Below are positions 18,537 to 30,802 of a stretch of DNA of 64,000 nucleotides, one piece after another. The stretch comes from Pycnopodia helianthoides (taxonomy: Eukaryota > Echinodermata > Asteroidea > Forcipulatida > Asteriidae). The notes under the pieces were generated by a model. The model had not been told where the DNA came from. It did no database searches and was given only the letters and a program-made list of their open reading frames with translations. Both the position numbers and the translations under genes were made by a program. The stretch is taken from NCBI GenBank assembly GCA_032158295.1, contig CM063260.1:3915501-3979500 (forward strand), given 5' to 3'. Within the stretch, counting starts at the first letter, position 1. Each line of letters starts with the position of its first letter.

Positions 18537-19336
18537 AGAACAGACATACATGTAGTGTATGCCTCTCTAGTTTCACCGATGAGTGAAGGTTTGGGTAACC
18601 TCGTCCCCACAGGCATCGCGCCATATCAATTCCTCTCGCCACTTACCCCTGGCAGGGAAGCACTGACAAACAATGCTGATTGGCTCTCGAAGGTGACTGC
18701 TTTGCCTACAAGCTCATTAAAAAAATGTTTGAGCGCTTGTTGGGCGCTTAGCATGCGAATGTGAAAATGCAAATATTTTGACGCAATCACACTTCAAATG
18801 ATTCATGTTTTACGCGGTTGCACCCAGAACACTTTTTTCGTGGAAGAGTAGCGGTTAACTCCGGTGTTTTTGGTTCACATAGCGAACACCTTTGTTTACA
18901 GGTTTCCTCAGGCTTGCGAGCTACAAAAATAAGGCTCACTTGGTTTCAATATCAGAAATATATAATAGTAATAACAATTCTCAAACCGCAGTCTTTCAAA
19001 AGTAAATTTGTACATCTTCTTTTTAAACCAACGAGATTTTACCAACCTGGACATCACATGGAAACCATTTCCTTATTGTACTAACACCATGCAAAGCTTC
19101 AAATTGTACTTATTTTGTATAACCAGTTACCGTCTCATGTAATATATTCAACAATTTTTTATCTTGAGTGCCTTGATATAACTTCAGTATTATTTGAAAA
19201 TTTTATTTTCACCTTGATAATCTTTGTGGATTTTTATTCCTGTACAGTGTGTGCATTGACTTGTGTGTGTAGTTTTTATCCATTTTAAAACAGTGTTAAA
19301 CTGACATTGAAATTAACATTCAATCATTTGGGGCTG

Positions 19337-19439
19337 AACAAAGAAAAACTGACTGGAGCAGGACTTGAACCTGCGACCTCCGGATCAACGTGCAGGAGGT
19401 CGCAGGTTCAAGTCCCGCTTTAGTCAGTTTTTCTTTGTT
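19337..19439. repeat. Palindrome of two tRNA-like SINE heads
   Basis: Arms of about 45 bp (AACAAAGAAAAACTGACTGG ... GGACTTGAACCTGCGACCTC and the inverse, ending GTCAGTTTTTCTTTGTT) flank a spacer of about 10 bp. The arms contain the B-box GGTTCAAGTCC. It is a head-to-head duplication of a SINE end. Confidence 0.85.
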
Positions 19440-20041
19440 AACCCAATTTGTTATTCTTATTTACCCAGTCAGTTGTGGTTTATTACTTGAAATAAATATT
19501 TCTGAAATTGGCGTGCAGTTTGTTGGCTTTTTTGTCTTCTGCTTCTTGTTGAATTTGTGTTAAGCTTCAAAGATGTTATAAGCGTTACACCATGTCAGTG
19601 GCGTAACCAGCAGGGGGGCTGAAGCCCCCTGCTCAGAGCCCCTTTCCCCTCTCCCCCCCCCCCTCAAAAAAAGGAGATCTTCTATCACAAGCAGCTTGTC
19701 TGCCCATTGTCTTTCATTTGTTGGCGTCAAATTGCATGAAAAGATACGATGTTCGTCTGACCTCGTCGTCGCCTAAAATACCAACTGCACAGGAATACAC
19801 AGTCTGAGGTTCAAATTTTGGGGAATAAAAAGTGATATATTTTCCATAACCGTAGTACTTCAAAGTTAACATTTTGTTTCTACCCAAAATTCATTATACT
19901 ACCCAACGCTGCTGTACCTCTTACCAAGTAAGTTTTTCATGCCATTAATTTTCAGAGTCATTACCAAATGTGTAATGTGTATTTAAGTTATCGTGTGATT
20001 TTGATCTAAACAAAGAGAGAAAACAAAATGTCCACACAAGA

Positions 20042-20065
20042 TTTATTAAACATAATATCTTTATT
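20042..20065 (-). terminator. Candidate PTPN11 poly(A) signals
   Basis: On the - strand two AATAAA hexamers lie at 20042-20047 and 20060-20065. They could end the convergent PTPN11 transcript, but this would require a 3' UTR or last intron of about 9 kb. Weak evidence only. Confidence 0.25.
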
Positions 20066-20427
20066 CAGTCATGGACTCTTTCTGTTTCTGTTCATGAGTT
20101 GACATCTAAATACAGAAATGCTTCCCAACACATTTCCCAATAACGGTTCCTTAATAACTTTACAAGGAGGCCTTTAATAGTAATTCTAGTAAACTGCTTT
20201 TCAACCGACCACATTTTAGTCGTTACATCATACAAGCTTGCACGTCATAAACATTCTCATCACAGGACTGAGCAACATTGCTGGAAAAAGGGTCTGCAAC
20301 TTAAAAATGCAAATATTACAGGGAATTGAGGGAACATTCGCACCACCCTGTGGAGTGTTAGATTTCAAGACGCTTTCGAGAACAGTATCCTTGGCTCATG
20401 GAAAAATCGATCAAAGAGCATGGTTTC

Positions 20428-20758
20428 TTTAAAGGCACTGGACACGTTTGGTAATTGTCGAAGACCTGTGAAAATTTGGGCACAATTGGTCATCGAATTT
20501 GCAAGAAAATAATGAAAGAAAAAACACCCTTGTTGCATTACTTTGTGTGCTTTCATATGCATAATAAAAGGCTTCAGCTGAAGTCTTTTATTATTTGAGT
20601 GAGAAATTACCTCTTTCTCAAAAACTATGTTACTTCAGAGGGAGCCGTTTTCTCACAATGTTTTATACTATCAACAGCTCTCCATTGCTCGTTACCAAGT
20701 AAGTTTTTATGCTAACAATTATTTTGAGTAATTACCAAAAGTGTCCAGTGCCTTTAAA
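20428..20758. mobile_element. TTAA-flanked MITE (AAAGGCACTGGACACGTTTG), copy 1
   Basis: Ends TTTAAAGGCACTGGACAC and GTGTCCAGTGCCTTTAAA are inverted. The central palindrome AATAAAAGGCTTCAGCTGAA and its continuation is nearly perfect. Related copies are at 39580-39899 and 53444-53996. Non-coding. Confidence 0.85.
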
Positions 20759-22060
20759 CATGAAAAAAAAAAACTTTTTTCACCAGACAGGCGTAAAAAT
20801 GCCATAATTCAGATAAAGGTCCGACACTTCGCATCCATTATTATAAGCTACTTCTAGCTCCAAAGTTGGCAATCACGTGATATTTAAAATTGCAAAATAA
20901 CTTGGTTAAACCGAAAAAGAAAACTCCCGGTTCTTCTAGGTTTGATTTTGTGAAAGCCATCGAGAAAACAAAGTTTTCCACGGAATTGACAGAGGATAGG
21001 GTGTCAAAATGGACAACATAAACAAACTTTCGCATATTCCACGGACAATGCACACAATACATGTAACGTGCAGCGTTGTTTGTACATTGGCCGATAGTGC
21101 AACGTTGTTTGTACATTGGCTGATGGACGTGAGATAACGTACACTCCCGGCAATAATTCATTTTTAGTCTTTAATTAACAACCACTTATCACTGGCGGAT
21201 TTTTGTGTGTGTGCAATACCTAAGTGAAAGCTTATAACTTTCTCCACTCTATAAAAATAGCTATTTAAAAATTCAAATCTACATTATCAGGTCAAATCGA
21301 CCCCAAAAATGGAGCTAGCATCTTTAACGGTAAATACCATGGGCTACCAAACATAATTAAGGGGAGGTATAAGCTAGAAAACTACGAACAGGATGTTTTC
21401 ATCCAAGTACTCAAAACCACTATAACCTGCATTTCTTTCTTTCTACTTCATGAAAGATCTGTGTACAAAATGATATGCAATGTAATTAACCATTTATGGC
21501 TCGTAATGCAGGTGCTGTCACCCAAGGGTAGATGATATGGTATCCAATTGGGAGAAGAGGATTCCAAATGGGGTAGTGTATCCCAATTGGGATAGTATAT
21601 GTGACAACCGCTCTGTAAGTCACACTGCTTGCATTTCCCTGATTGGGGACCTCTGATATCTTCACTTGAGGGAGCAGGTTCCAATTGGGGAAAGCATATC
21701 CCAATCGGGAGGTTTGTTTTAGACGGTTACCAAGGCAGTAGAAGGGATTAAACCCAAATGTCTCCTGATTGGGTACCATCGACGTATCCTCATTTGGGAG
21801 AACAGGGTTCCAATCTGGGTAAAAGTAAATCCCAATTGGGGGAAAGCTTGAGTGACAACAACTGTTGTGAGCATTAATGGACCTTTATCATGTTACAAAC
21901 GATCTCTGTCTAGTTTCAAGTATACCGGCTTGAACAAACCCTTGCTCTATGAACAGACATTGTCTGAAGTCATTAGAGAGGGATCAGACTACACACGATC
22001 GGCTTCATTTAGAAAGACAAAACAATGGTATGTAAACATCAACACTCGACATCACCTGAT
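20759..22060. other. No gene; repeat-rich, with AATTGG palindrome cluster
   Basis: Includes a 35-bp tandem pair (GTTGTTTGTACATTGGC at about 21075 and 21103). A cluster of TCCCAATTGGGA-like palindromes lies at about 21530-21845. No coding block was recognised on either strand. Confidence 0.5.
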
Positions 22061-22066
22061 GTATGG

Positions 22067-22462
22067 TTAAAGGAACATTACAGAATTGGTAAGAAAAAAA
22101 CTTGTAAAATATACTTTTTGATCACAGATTTACATAAAACTTACACGGTCTAATGATGGTGATAGTAGAAAACATCCCTTGAAATATTTCTGTCTGAAAT
22201 GCCATATTTGATGAGAAATTAATCAACTAATTTTCCGATTGGAGTTTATCGCTCAGTGAGCATTTTATTCATTTTTTTTAATATATATGATTTCATGCAA
22301 ATGTGTAATCGTTTTTTTACTATTTTCTTGTGACCCAGAGGGCCGATCGATCTCAAACTTCTACAGGTTTGTCAGTTTATGTATATGGTGGATTACATAA
22401 AGTGCTTACACTACCAACAACTGTTTTGTTAGCAAAAACCAATTATGTAATGTTCCTTTAAC
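22067..22462. mobile_element. TTAA-flanked MITE (AAAGGAACATTACAGAATTG), copy 1
   Basis: Termini TTAAAGGAACATTACAGAAT and GTAATGTTCCTTTAA are inverted and abut TTAA on both sides. The body contains GATCGATCTCAAACTTCTAC and AGTGAGCATTTTATTCAT. Inverted-orientation copies are at 36741-37130 and 62860-63255. Confidence 0.88.
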
Positions 22463-22629
22463 AGGGAAACCTCACCAATGGGAGACTTTTGAGACAACTA
22501 GCGTCCCACTCATCATTATTTTCTATTGTTAGGATCGCTGATAAAAATGGAAAAGGACTGTAGAGTTGGACTCCCGCTATCGACTCAAAAGTCTCCCAAT
22601 CCATACTTCATGTTTTATTTTGTTTTAAA

Positions 22630-23000
22630 CAAGTTTGAGCACCAGCCTCATTTTATCCCTGGTAACCCTGAAGCCGCAATGTCAAGGTCAGACCAGATTC
22701 ACACAAAAACCTTTTGTTATTAATTGTCGACTAGAGGCTGATATTGCCTGGCACCCAACACATGAGCACCAGTTAATACAAGTTGACAAATGGTACTTAT
22801 GGGAACTTGGCCATATAACAACTGCATGGATACCAGGGAACCCTATTCATTTCCTTTAAAATCTGAGCACCAGCCTTTTTTCCTCCAAGTCCCACCAGTT
22901 ACAATGGTGTACCGTTCCTAGTCTTTGCGGTGACTGAGAAAACTCTTTAAAAAACAACAACTTGAGCACCAGCCTAGTTACCATGACAACCTCATCCTAG
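22630..23000 (+). repeat. Diverged ~110-bp repeats with GAGCACCAGCCT
   Basis: GAGCACCAGCCT or close variants recur at about 22637, 22763, 22866 and 22972, each followed by sequence containing CC(C)TGGTAACC or TTACCATGAC. A degenerate tandem series. Confidence 0.5.
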
Positions 23001-23189
23001 TTTCAAGACTCAATTACTTGAAAACATATGTCAGACTATCACAAGCCTTTATTTTCTCTCTCTCTCAGCATTTGCAAAACCATGGCACAGGCTTCAGTTA
23101 TATCAGCCACATTAAACTCATATAACCTCCAAAGTAAGACTTCAAAATGGCTGACCTAATCTGAAGTCTGATTCCAAGCCCAGGGTTGG

Positions 23190-23290
23190 GTCTGAATCGG
23201 CGGCTGCGGCTGTTGCCAAGGGCTGCCTGTCGGGTTTCAAGCACGTTGATCCTGGTGATCCAGCCCCAACCGCCAATTCAGAAATTGCCT
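23190..23290. repeat. GGCGGCTGCGGCT foldback repeat, copy 2
   Basis: Left end TCTGAATCGGCGGCTGCGGC, right end CAACCGCCAATTCAGA. Inverted ends with a spacer, as in the copies at 28880 and 59010. Confidence 0.65.
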
Positions 23291-23494
23291 TAAAGCCTAG
23301 TTCATTTAATTCCACAAAGCTGGCATAAGCACACAAATTTGCTTAGCCTAGAAAATTGGTGAACAGGTTACCAGCCATATGCCCATGTACTTCACATTGT
23401 TATGAACGGTACCCTGTTATTATTCTGCTCAGCACAAACATTTATTTAGCGATACATTCAGGGCTCCCTGGATGTGGCAGCATAGGTTGTCCAG

Positions 23495-23850
23495 GGCTTG
23501 AATTTGACACTGGACCGCTGGCCCGAGGCCAGTGATTTTAGCATCGGGCCAGTAAACTCATGTCCGGACAAGTCCAGCGGTCTTGTGTTTGTTTTCAAAT
23601 GTTGACTTTCAGTCTGATAAACACAATTCTGTTGATTATCAAAGACTACTTACCCATAATATACAAATGAGATAAATCTTCTCTTAGTGCTTTTCCAAAT
23701 TCAAACAGTTCAATTATTAACCCTTGTGGCATTTTTTCTTCTCACTTTAATTCTGGTCTTGTACTCGAAAATCCAGCCCAGTAAATATTTTGAGCTACAA
23801 GCCCTGCGGTCTTGTGGGTTTTCCCCCCAAATTCTAGCCCTGTTGTCAAA
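23495..23850 (+). repeat. GGCCAGTGATTTTAGCATCG dispersed repeat, copy 1
   Basis: Shares CACTGGACCGC, GGCCAGTG, AGCATCGGGCCAGTAAACTC, GTTGACTTTCAGTCTGATAA and TTTTGAGCTACAAG with the copy at 50283-50620. About 340 bp, with no intact ORF. Partial relatives lie at 40-180, 4785-4835 and 56040-56165. Confidence 0.7.
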
Positions 23851-26560
23851 GCAAATTGACCCAATTTCACCTAATTTCACCTGACGTCATCATCACAACA
23901 ATCTTACATGCGCCATTTTGGGAGTCAATGTCTCTGCGTGTTATACAGCATACTTTTAACTTTATCTTGTTTAATGCCACTTTGCCCGAAACGAGGCTAA
24001 AAACCACTCTTGCTAAGGGGCTATAAGAAAAAACATTTAAGATGAAAATAACTCGGGGGAGCCGAAGTTAGGAATTTCAGGCGACGCAGCGTTTACACAT
24101 TTCTGAGTTGACTCTGTAAGTAGCTGCTGATCTAGCCATAGCCCAACAAAGCCCCAACTAACCTTACTCATAATCTTCTTGCCCATGTCTACATTAATGG
24201 CTTTGGAAGTGGCCGAAGCAAGAACTGTGAAAAGGCCAATTCCTTCAAGGTTTTTTGCTGCAGCCAACGGCTATACGAAAATGGCCATTGACACAGCTCG
24301 AGGCCAAATTTCATAAAGCTGTTGAGCTAAGAAGATCGTTAAGCAGAATAAGTACAGGGGACCACTCACAGTCAGTGCATAACATCATGAGCGTTCTGGA
24401 TGGTAACCTGCATCTGTATTACTCAATAGGATGTTGTGCTTGGCAAATTTGCATACCGAGTAAATTTATGTTAATTACACCACAGTGGTTGTGTTAACCA
24501 CTGTTTCAATTTATACACAACAGCATTCCCTTAAAAAAATAATGAATTCAAAATGATATACAGAAACTATGATCATGCTATCCTTAAAAGTATTCTTCAT
24601 TACGTCCAATCTTGAAAAATACTACAATTTACAACATGATATTAACACATATACAGTTTTCAGGTGAACTTTAAATTAAAAAAAGCAATGCTTGACTCAA
24701 AAAAAAAAAAATTATAGTTTGGTTTTATTTTTTTAGGTAAATATGAAACCCACCCCCCCATGCAGAACTATTGACTAAAATGGAGCCACAATTCCAGCGC
24801 AGAAGAGTAAAGTTTAAATTTGTCAAAATTTAATTTTCCTTAGAGACTGTTTCAGTCTGGTGCGTATTCAAACATTTTGAGGGATTCCACATAAGTTGCT
24901 TTAGGTGTGAAGGAAGCGCACAAGACTAAGCACAGTCTATATATTTTAGGGATTCGGTAAACGTAGGTAAGCAATTTAGCGATTTTTGTTTAGTTGCCAG
25001 TTCGTTTTAGAGGGAATTTACAGTCAAAAATGTTACTATGGGATGAAGTTTACAAAGAAGTACGTTTTGCGTTGGTGGAGGGGATTGTTCCGTTTATCAG
25101 GAATTTAAGAAGAAATGTTGAGAGGAAAACACACTAAAACCAACAAAATAAACACAAACTGCTATTTCAGAAGAAAAAAAAACCTGCTAACATACTGTCA
25201 TATATATATTAATATTTAAAAAATAATAATTCAGCTTACTCTCTTATTCATAGCGACATACTAATATTTGTATGAATTCATTTTTCTCTCCCGTTCAAAA
25301 TTTTTCACAGAACCATTATTTATGACTCCTTATACAGATTTGTTGCCGTACACTTAAAAGCGGATTTCATTCTGTAAAATATACCGCCGAGACCTCATCT
25401 AGGTCGAGAACGAGAATGACCATCATCACCATACTCTTGGTTGCGCCATTTCGGCAGTCAACGTCCCTGTGTGTTACACAATGTTTTATGCGCATTTTAC
25501 ACGTTTACCATGTCATTTTTTTTTTTTTACGTCCAAAGTAGCCTCATGTGACGCTGGCGCGATGGGTAAATAAAGTTTCTGTTTTTCATAAACTTTTACA
25601 AGTCTGTTTATTATTTCCAGAAAAGGTAAGCACTCCTACAAAAACAACCAACCCCTCTGTGTGTGTGTACAAAAATGCACCACTCAGTTCCTAGACTTGT
25701 GGATGTCCTTACAGCCTGTAGGTTGATCCATCCTTGAACAAAAATGAAATGACAAGGGCCACAATTTCATTTCACCCACGAGCACGGAAGTTTGCTAAAC
25801 TCATGAACATCTTGCTAAGCAGTAAAAGGTTACCAGGCAGAATGATATATATTTTCCATTACTGTCACTGGTGCCCTGCTATTTATATATTTTTGTGTTG
25901 CTTTCGTACGGTACTCTTTATATAACCTTGCTTCACATTTATAATAAAATTTCAAAAAGAGAAACACCAAAACTGAAAGGGGGGAGGATTGCCACGCCCA
26001 TATGATTAAACACAACAAAGGGCATACATTTTTTAGTAAAAAACAACACAATTCTCGCATTTACATCCTGTTTGGAATTTTGTACACAAGAGTAACCTTT
26101 CATATCATCATCCCCCCAAAAACTACAATTTAATACAATACATACATCCACTACAATTGATTTCTTCTTATAAGTCTGCAATAATTTCTTTTTTACAAAA
26201 TGTAATTAAAAATAAACTTTACTACAAAAAAATACTGTTTTTTTTCGTGGGGGGGGGAGGGCTGACACACATAACATACAGATTAGCATGTATCCAAAAC
26301 ATCAGACCTGAAAATATATATTAAAAACAAATATACAATTAAACAAAATTTCATTGAATTAATTTTTGTCAAGCCCAGCATAACTTTGGTTTAATATGCA
26401 TGTTATAAATTTGGAGAAATATATATTCTTGAAAAGTAACAAACTGACCCAAAAAAAAGTTGCGCTGCATAAAGTACAACAGATTATTTACTCTGATTTT
26501 TAAAAGTTACTTTTTTTTCCTCAGTGTTAGTTCTTTCCTCAAAATCTTGCAGCACTTTGG
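23851..26560. other. No recognised gene; AT-rich
   Basis: Short ORFs only. Related small segments resembling GCGCCATTTTGGGAGTCAAT occur at about 23910 and 25443 (and at about 9503), followed by CCCTGTGTGTTA-like sequence, showing a further dispersed repeat. Numerous homopolymers. It could be 3' UTR or downstream sequence of PTPN11, which the sequence cannot decide. Confidence 0.45.
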
Positions 26561-26866
26561 CAAAGAAAATTGTATGCATACACAAAATTACAAAGAGCTG
26601 CTCACCACACACAAACGTGCTTAATAGCGCATAAAGCAAAAGAAATGATGAACACTGGGCCCAATTTCACAAGGCTGTTGGTAAGCAGTTTTGTGTTCTG
26701 CGTAAGCAAAATTCTATTTCATAAACAATCCAAAGTTATATTTTGTTTGAGTGTGTGTATGTTTTGTACAATGGCATTAGCGCCAAGACTCATGCGTAAT
26801 TAGTGTTCATATCATTATCATTATTTTTAAGATTTGACAGCGCGTTCCTTATGGATTTGCATAATA

Positions 26867-27087
26867 GACCCTTCCCATGAAATATGTTAATTACATTAAC
26901 GCATGCGTACAGACACTGTTGGTTGGCAAACGCCATAGAGTTGTGCACAAGGCAGACGCACAAACACGTGTGCGTCACGCCACCATTAGTCCCATCAAAA
27001 AGGCGCAATGTTCACTCATTTTGCCAACCAGTAGGGAGTGTGCGCACGCGCGATGTTCAATTTAAATATTTCATGGGAAGGGTCTAC
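26867..27087. mobile_element. Foldback MITE with ATAGACCCTTCCCATGAAAT ends
   Basis: Inverted ends (TAGACCCTTCCCATGAAATA and TATTTCATGGGAAGGGTCTA) enclose about 175 bp rich in alternating pyrimidine-purine sequence (GTGCGCACGCGCG). The 140-aa ORF across it is not conserved evidence of a gene. Confidence 0.85.
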
Positions 27088-28879
27088 TGCAGCATTCATC
27101 TGCTGATAAGAATTGCCGGCAAGCTAGAGTGCCTTTCACTTCGCCTACAGTTAGCAGTGTTTATGAAAAGAAAGTCTCCTAATGGTCGCTCTGTAAGGCG
27201 TGACATCCATTTAGAAACCCTTTTTTTTAACAAGAGAAGTTCAAACAGTACCAGAGGAGTAGGGATTAAGAAGTCCAGAGAACACCCTGGCTCTTCAGAG
27301 TTTTAGTTAAGCTCAACAAAAGAAGCAATTGAACAGTGCTAATCCCTGGTAGGCACTTGATGATAGAAGCTACCACAGTTGCCGCTGAGATTGGTCATGT
27401 GGTATTTCTTCTGGCTGGCTGGATCCCTCCATTGTTAAGGGATTAGTAGTTGATAAATACCTTTTGTACCACAAGCCTTATAACAATAGCCCTTAATCCG
27501 CTTAAGCCGTCTTTTGTGTGACACCACAGCCAGAAACCACAGGCCTCATGAGCGATATGCTTCAGTGGCCGAAGCAACTTAAGGCCAACACTGGGGGAAT
27601 TTCGTACCAGACAAACACCAGGCTTCTTTTGGAACGGGGTCTAAAAGGATGTCAACCTAAGCAGACTCACAGGATGAAATTGACCGCTGCAGACAAGAAA
27701 AAAACACACCCAGAATACCAGTGAACATTATTTAGTGTACATCTCACTGGTTACCTGCTAATTAGCATTCCCTTTTCGCTTAACCCATATCTGCCTAACT
27801 ACAGGATTTCTTGTAGAACAGACAAACGCTGTTAGCGCCTGACCACAGGAAAAGTGAGTGTCTTTCTTTGTACACTCACAATTAGTGATATGAGACAGAA
27901 AACATGACAAAATGTATATCATATTAAAGAGAGTTGGGTGCTCTGTCCAACGGTATAGTTTGTCGGGATATGTTCATCGACAAGGCAGTAAACAATGAAG
28001 GTTCATTGTAAATGCAGTAATAAGTGCTACCGGCAGGAACGTGTTTATGTACTGTGACCAGTCAGGCAGATATGGGTTAATCAGCCCTATAAAATAAGAC
28101 CCAAAGTCAGACGAATTTGTCTTAGATTTTCAAGACCATAAAAATATGTACTATACACCTAAATAATATTGTATAAACAAAAACATTTACATATAATTAT
28201 AAATGAAAGAAAATTAATTCAAAAATATATAAATTCTAAATTACACTTTACTTTGTGGGTGTGCGTACCCGCACACTATGCGAGTCTGATGCCCTTGAAA
28301 CTGCTGAGGGTTGTTACATGTAGGTGGACACAGTGGTCAGGAAACTAGACCGAAGTAAACTTTAACTTTAAGGTCGTGTTTGTATGCTGTTGATTTCAGC
28401 TGCAATGTTGAAAAGTATAGGCAGAAGCAGTGACCTAGCCACAGCCACCTGTCAGCCATCGAGTCAAAGACATGGCTTCAGATGCTGGCGTGTCTTGTTG
28501 AAATCAGAGGTGGCATTTCCAACCATGGGTAAACATCTCTGAAGTTATAGATTTCAAGGAGCTTTTGGGAACAGTATCCTCAGCACTAGAGAAGTAGATC
28601 AAAGGACATGATTTCTTTATATCGGAGAAAAATAACAGCCACTTTTCAGCGATCCAGCAGAAAAAGTCTGCAGTCATATCAAACTCATCCCCGTTGCAAA
28701 TTGACACACACTGTTGGACAGGACAGCCAATTTAAACTACCACAGCAAACACACAAGCATTACTGGGATGATGGTGCATTATCAACAGCATCCGACTGTA
28801 AAAGTTCCAATTTTCTTTCGGGACCCTTTGTTTGGCTGTGGCGCCATTTAGAATAATCGATGTTCAAAAAGGTAAATAA

Positions 28880-29025
28880 TGCCATTTCCGAAACGGCGGC
28901 TTCCGTATTAGCTAAGGCTGTTGCTAGGGGTGTTGCTGAGGATGTAATATACTTCAACGCACAATGAAGTGGAAAACTAGCCAGAGCCGTAGCTGTAGCC
29001 GCCAATTCGGACAGGGCCTAATTTG
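28880..29025. repeat. GGCGGCT foldback repeat, copy 3
   Basis: Left GAAACGGCGGCTTCCGTATT, right AGCCGTAGCTGTAGCCGCCA followed by ATTCGGACAGGGCC. A poly-G tract (about 29026-29036) follows. Confidence 0.65.
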
Positions 29026-29150
29026 GGGGGGGGGGGAATTGTTTTGACCCGCCCAACCACCCCAAATATTAACAGACTATTTAATATATCTTATGGACAG
29101 AGTTCTGCCTCAAATGAAGCAGATATTTTTTAGATCAATGCTCTCCCAGC

Positions 29151-29174
29151 TCAGGAGTTTTCGGTGGCTTTTTC
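29151..29174 (-). CDS. Tentative PTPN11 terminal coding exon
   Basis: On the - strand, a pyrimidine-containing stretch followed by CTTCAAGCCAG precedes 24 nt encoding EKATENS and a stop, in the phase 0 required after exon 30803-30967. The resulting protein (about 596 aa) would match SHP2's usual 593-597 aa. The peptide itself is not diagnostic, and other short exons could serve. Confidence 0.25.
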   Translation of the reverse strand, partial: EKATENS

Positions 29175-30344
29175 CTGGCTTGAAGTTTACAACTTTGTTG
29201 TTGAAAAAGAAGAGGAGATTCAGGCCAACTCTCTGGCGGGTGCCGAGGTTGGCGATCGAAACAAGGTTGACCAATAACAATAGGGCAGCATGGACATGAC
29301 AGACGATTAAACCCCCGCTGCTTTGGGTTTTTTTTAAGCCACTTTTTTTTGGGGGGGGGGTCTGTTTTAAATTCTCTTTCTATTATTTTAAATGAAAACT
29401 GAATTTCAATTTCACTTATTTCTTTTGACCCAGCCACCCACAATTTCAGCGAAAAAAAAGAGAACAAATTTGTTGAACATCGATTATTTTGAATGGCCCC
29501 TACCTGTCTGCTGAAAGAATCTGATTGGCTACGGATCGATCTTAACCAAAGTTCATGGTTGTAACGATAAAGGAACCGTTTAAATCTCATAATTTAAATT
29601 TGATATCTGAATTAAGTAGGGGAGTCCACTGCATACAAATTGTACAAAAATAATGACTACGGTAGAAACCATTCTGACTATGTTGTTTTAACCGATGATG
29701 ACGATCCCTCAAACTTCAAACATCTCTGCCTCTACTCGGAAGTCAATATGGCCGCACTCTAAACTCTTGGGTGATGTAGCTATCAACATACCCCAAACTG
29801 GTGGGTTGGTTTAACGGGAGACACTTCTAAAGAACTACTTTTTTGGCACTGGCGGATGGTTGAACTGCTTTTTAGGTCCGGCTGGGGGCGACTGTGAACA
29901 GAAGAGACATTTCAACCCGTCGTTAATATCAATACTCTGGTGTGTGGGAAGTTTCCGCTTCATACAGGGCGATTCACAGTAGAATACGCCCTATAAGTTT
30001 ATCCCAGAGAGGCCTTTTTCCCCCGAAGCTGTCAACTAGAAACAATGGCGTTTAACAACTGAGCACCACACGGGCAGTTTGGGACATTTAAATGGCTGGA
30101 ATGAATGTGTACAACATTTTTTACCACCCTCACAAAATTTACAATCTTATGCCCGAAACACAGAAAAACACAACCTTGCTGCTTTGCAAACCACGAACGA
30201 ACTTAAACGATCTGGTCATGCGGCGGGCACTACGATAGGTCAAAAAAGTTATCGCGTTTTCCCATGATGCATTGAAAAATTTGTCTTTCCTGGACAACCT
30301 GTAGAGGGCGCACTGTATTTTAAATCGTCCCAATTAAAAATAAT

Positions 30345-30480
30345 AAATAACAATGAGTATTTATATAGCGCCTTTAACAAGATCAAAGCGCTTCACAGCG
30401 AACCTAAAGAACATTAACAGAGTTAAACTAAAATAGAAAAGAGGGAGGTTTTGAGACGTTTTTTGAATGTCTGGAAGGAA
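30345..30480. repeat. Dispersed 'ATTTATATAGCGCCTTT' repeat
   Basis: AATGAGTATTTATATAGCGC then AAGCGCTTCACAG. A related stretch is at 49175-49240 (ACATTTATATAGCGCC ... AAAGGCGCTAAAGAC). A short interspersed repeat with no coding. Confidence 0.6.
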
Positions 30481-30802
30481 GGAGAGTCTCTGATGTGAAC
30501 AGGAAGTTTGTTCCATTCCCTAGGGCCGGCTATGGAGAAAACAAAATTGTTATTTGTACCTTCATAACTAGACACAGAAAAATCTCGCCAGAGGTTACAA
30601 TTTCATATCTCACTTTTTCAAGGAACAGTTGGTTCACATCAAGAACCAATTTCACAGAGCTGTTTGAGCAGAAAAAAATACCGCTCAACAAATTTCCGCT
30701 CAGCAGGGAAACCAGTCACAAATGGTACATACACGTACATGTATGACATGGCATTTTGGCTGGTAACCTTTCTTTCTGGTAAGCGTAATTTGGACCACTC
30801 AC

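Larger units (their letters stand above)
17711..19500 (+). other. Likely TTLL10 3' UTR and downstream sequence
   Basis: AT-rich, with AATAAA-type signals near 18064, 18106 and 19491. The last is followed by a T/GT-rich stretch, as expected downstream of a cleavage site. It holds an (AT)n run at 18139-18163 and the MITE and SINE palindrome annotated separately. The real transcript end cannot be fixed without RNA data. Confidence 0.45.

Noticed and set aside
26884..27306. 140-codon + strand ORF
   Set aside because: It runs through the foldback MITE 26867-27087 and out into unrelated sequence. No domain, no splice context.
29135..29590. 151-codon - strand ORF
   Set aside because: Composition follows local AT/poly-A tracts (poly-Lys, PPPKKK). 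No family motif. Only a possible 24-nt terminal PTPN11 exon is considered here, in another frame.
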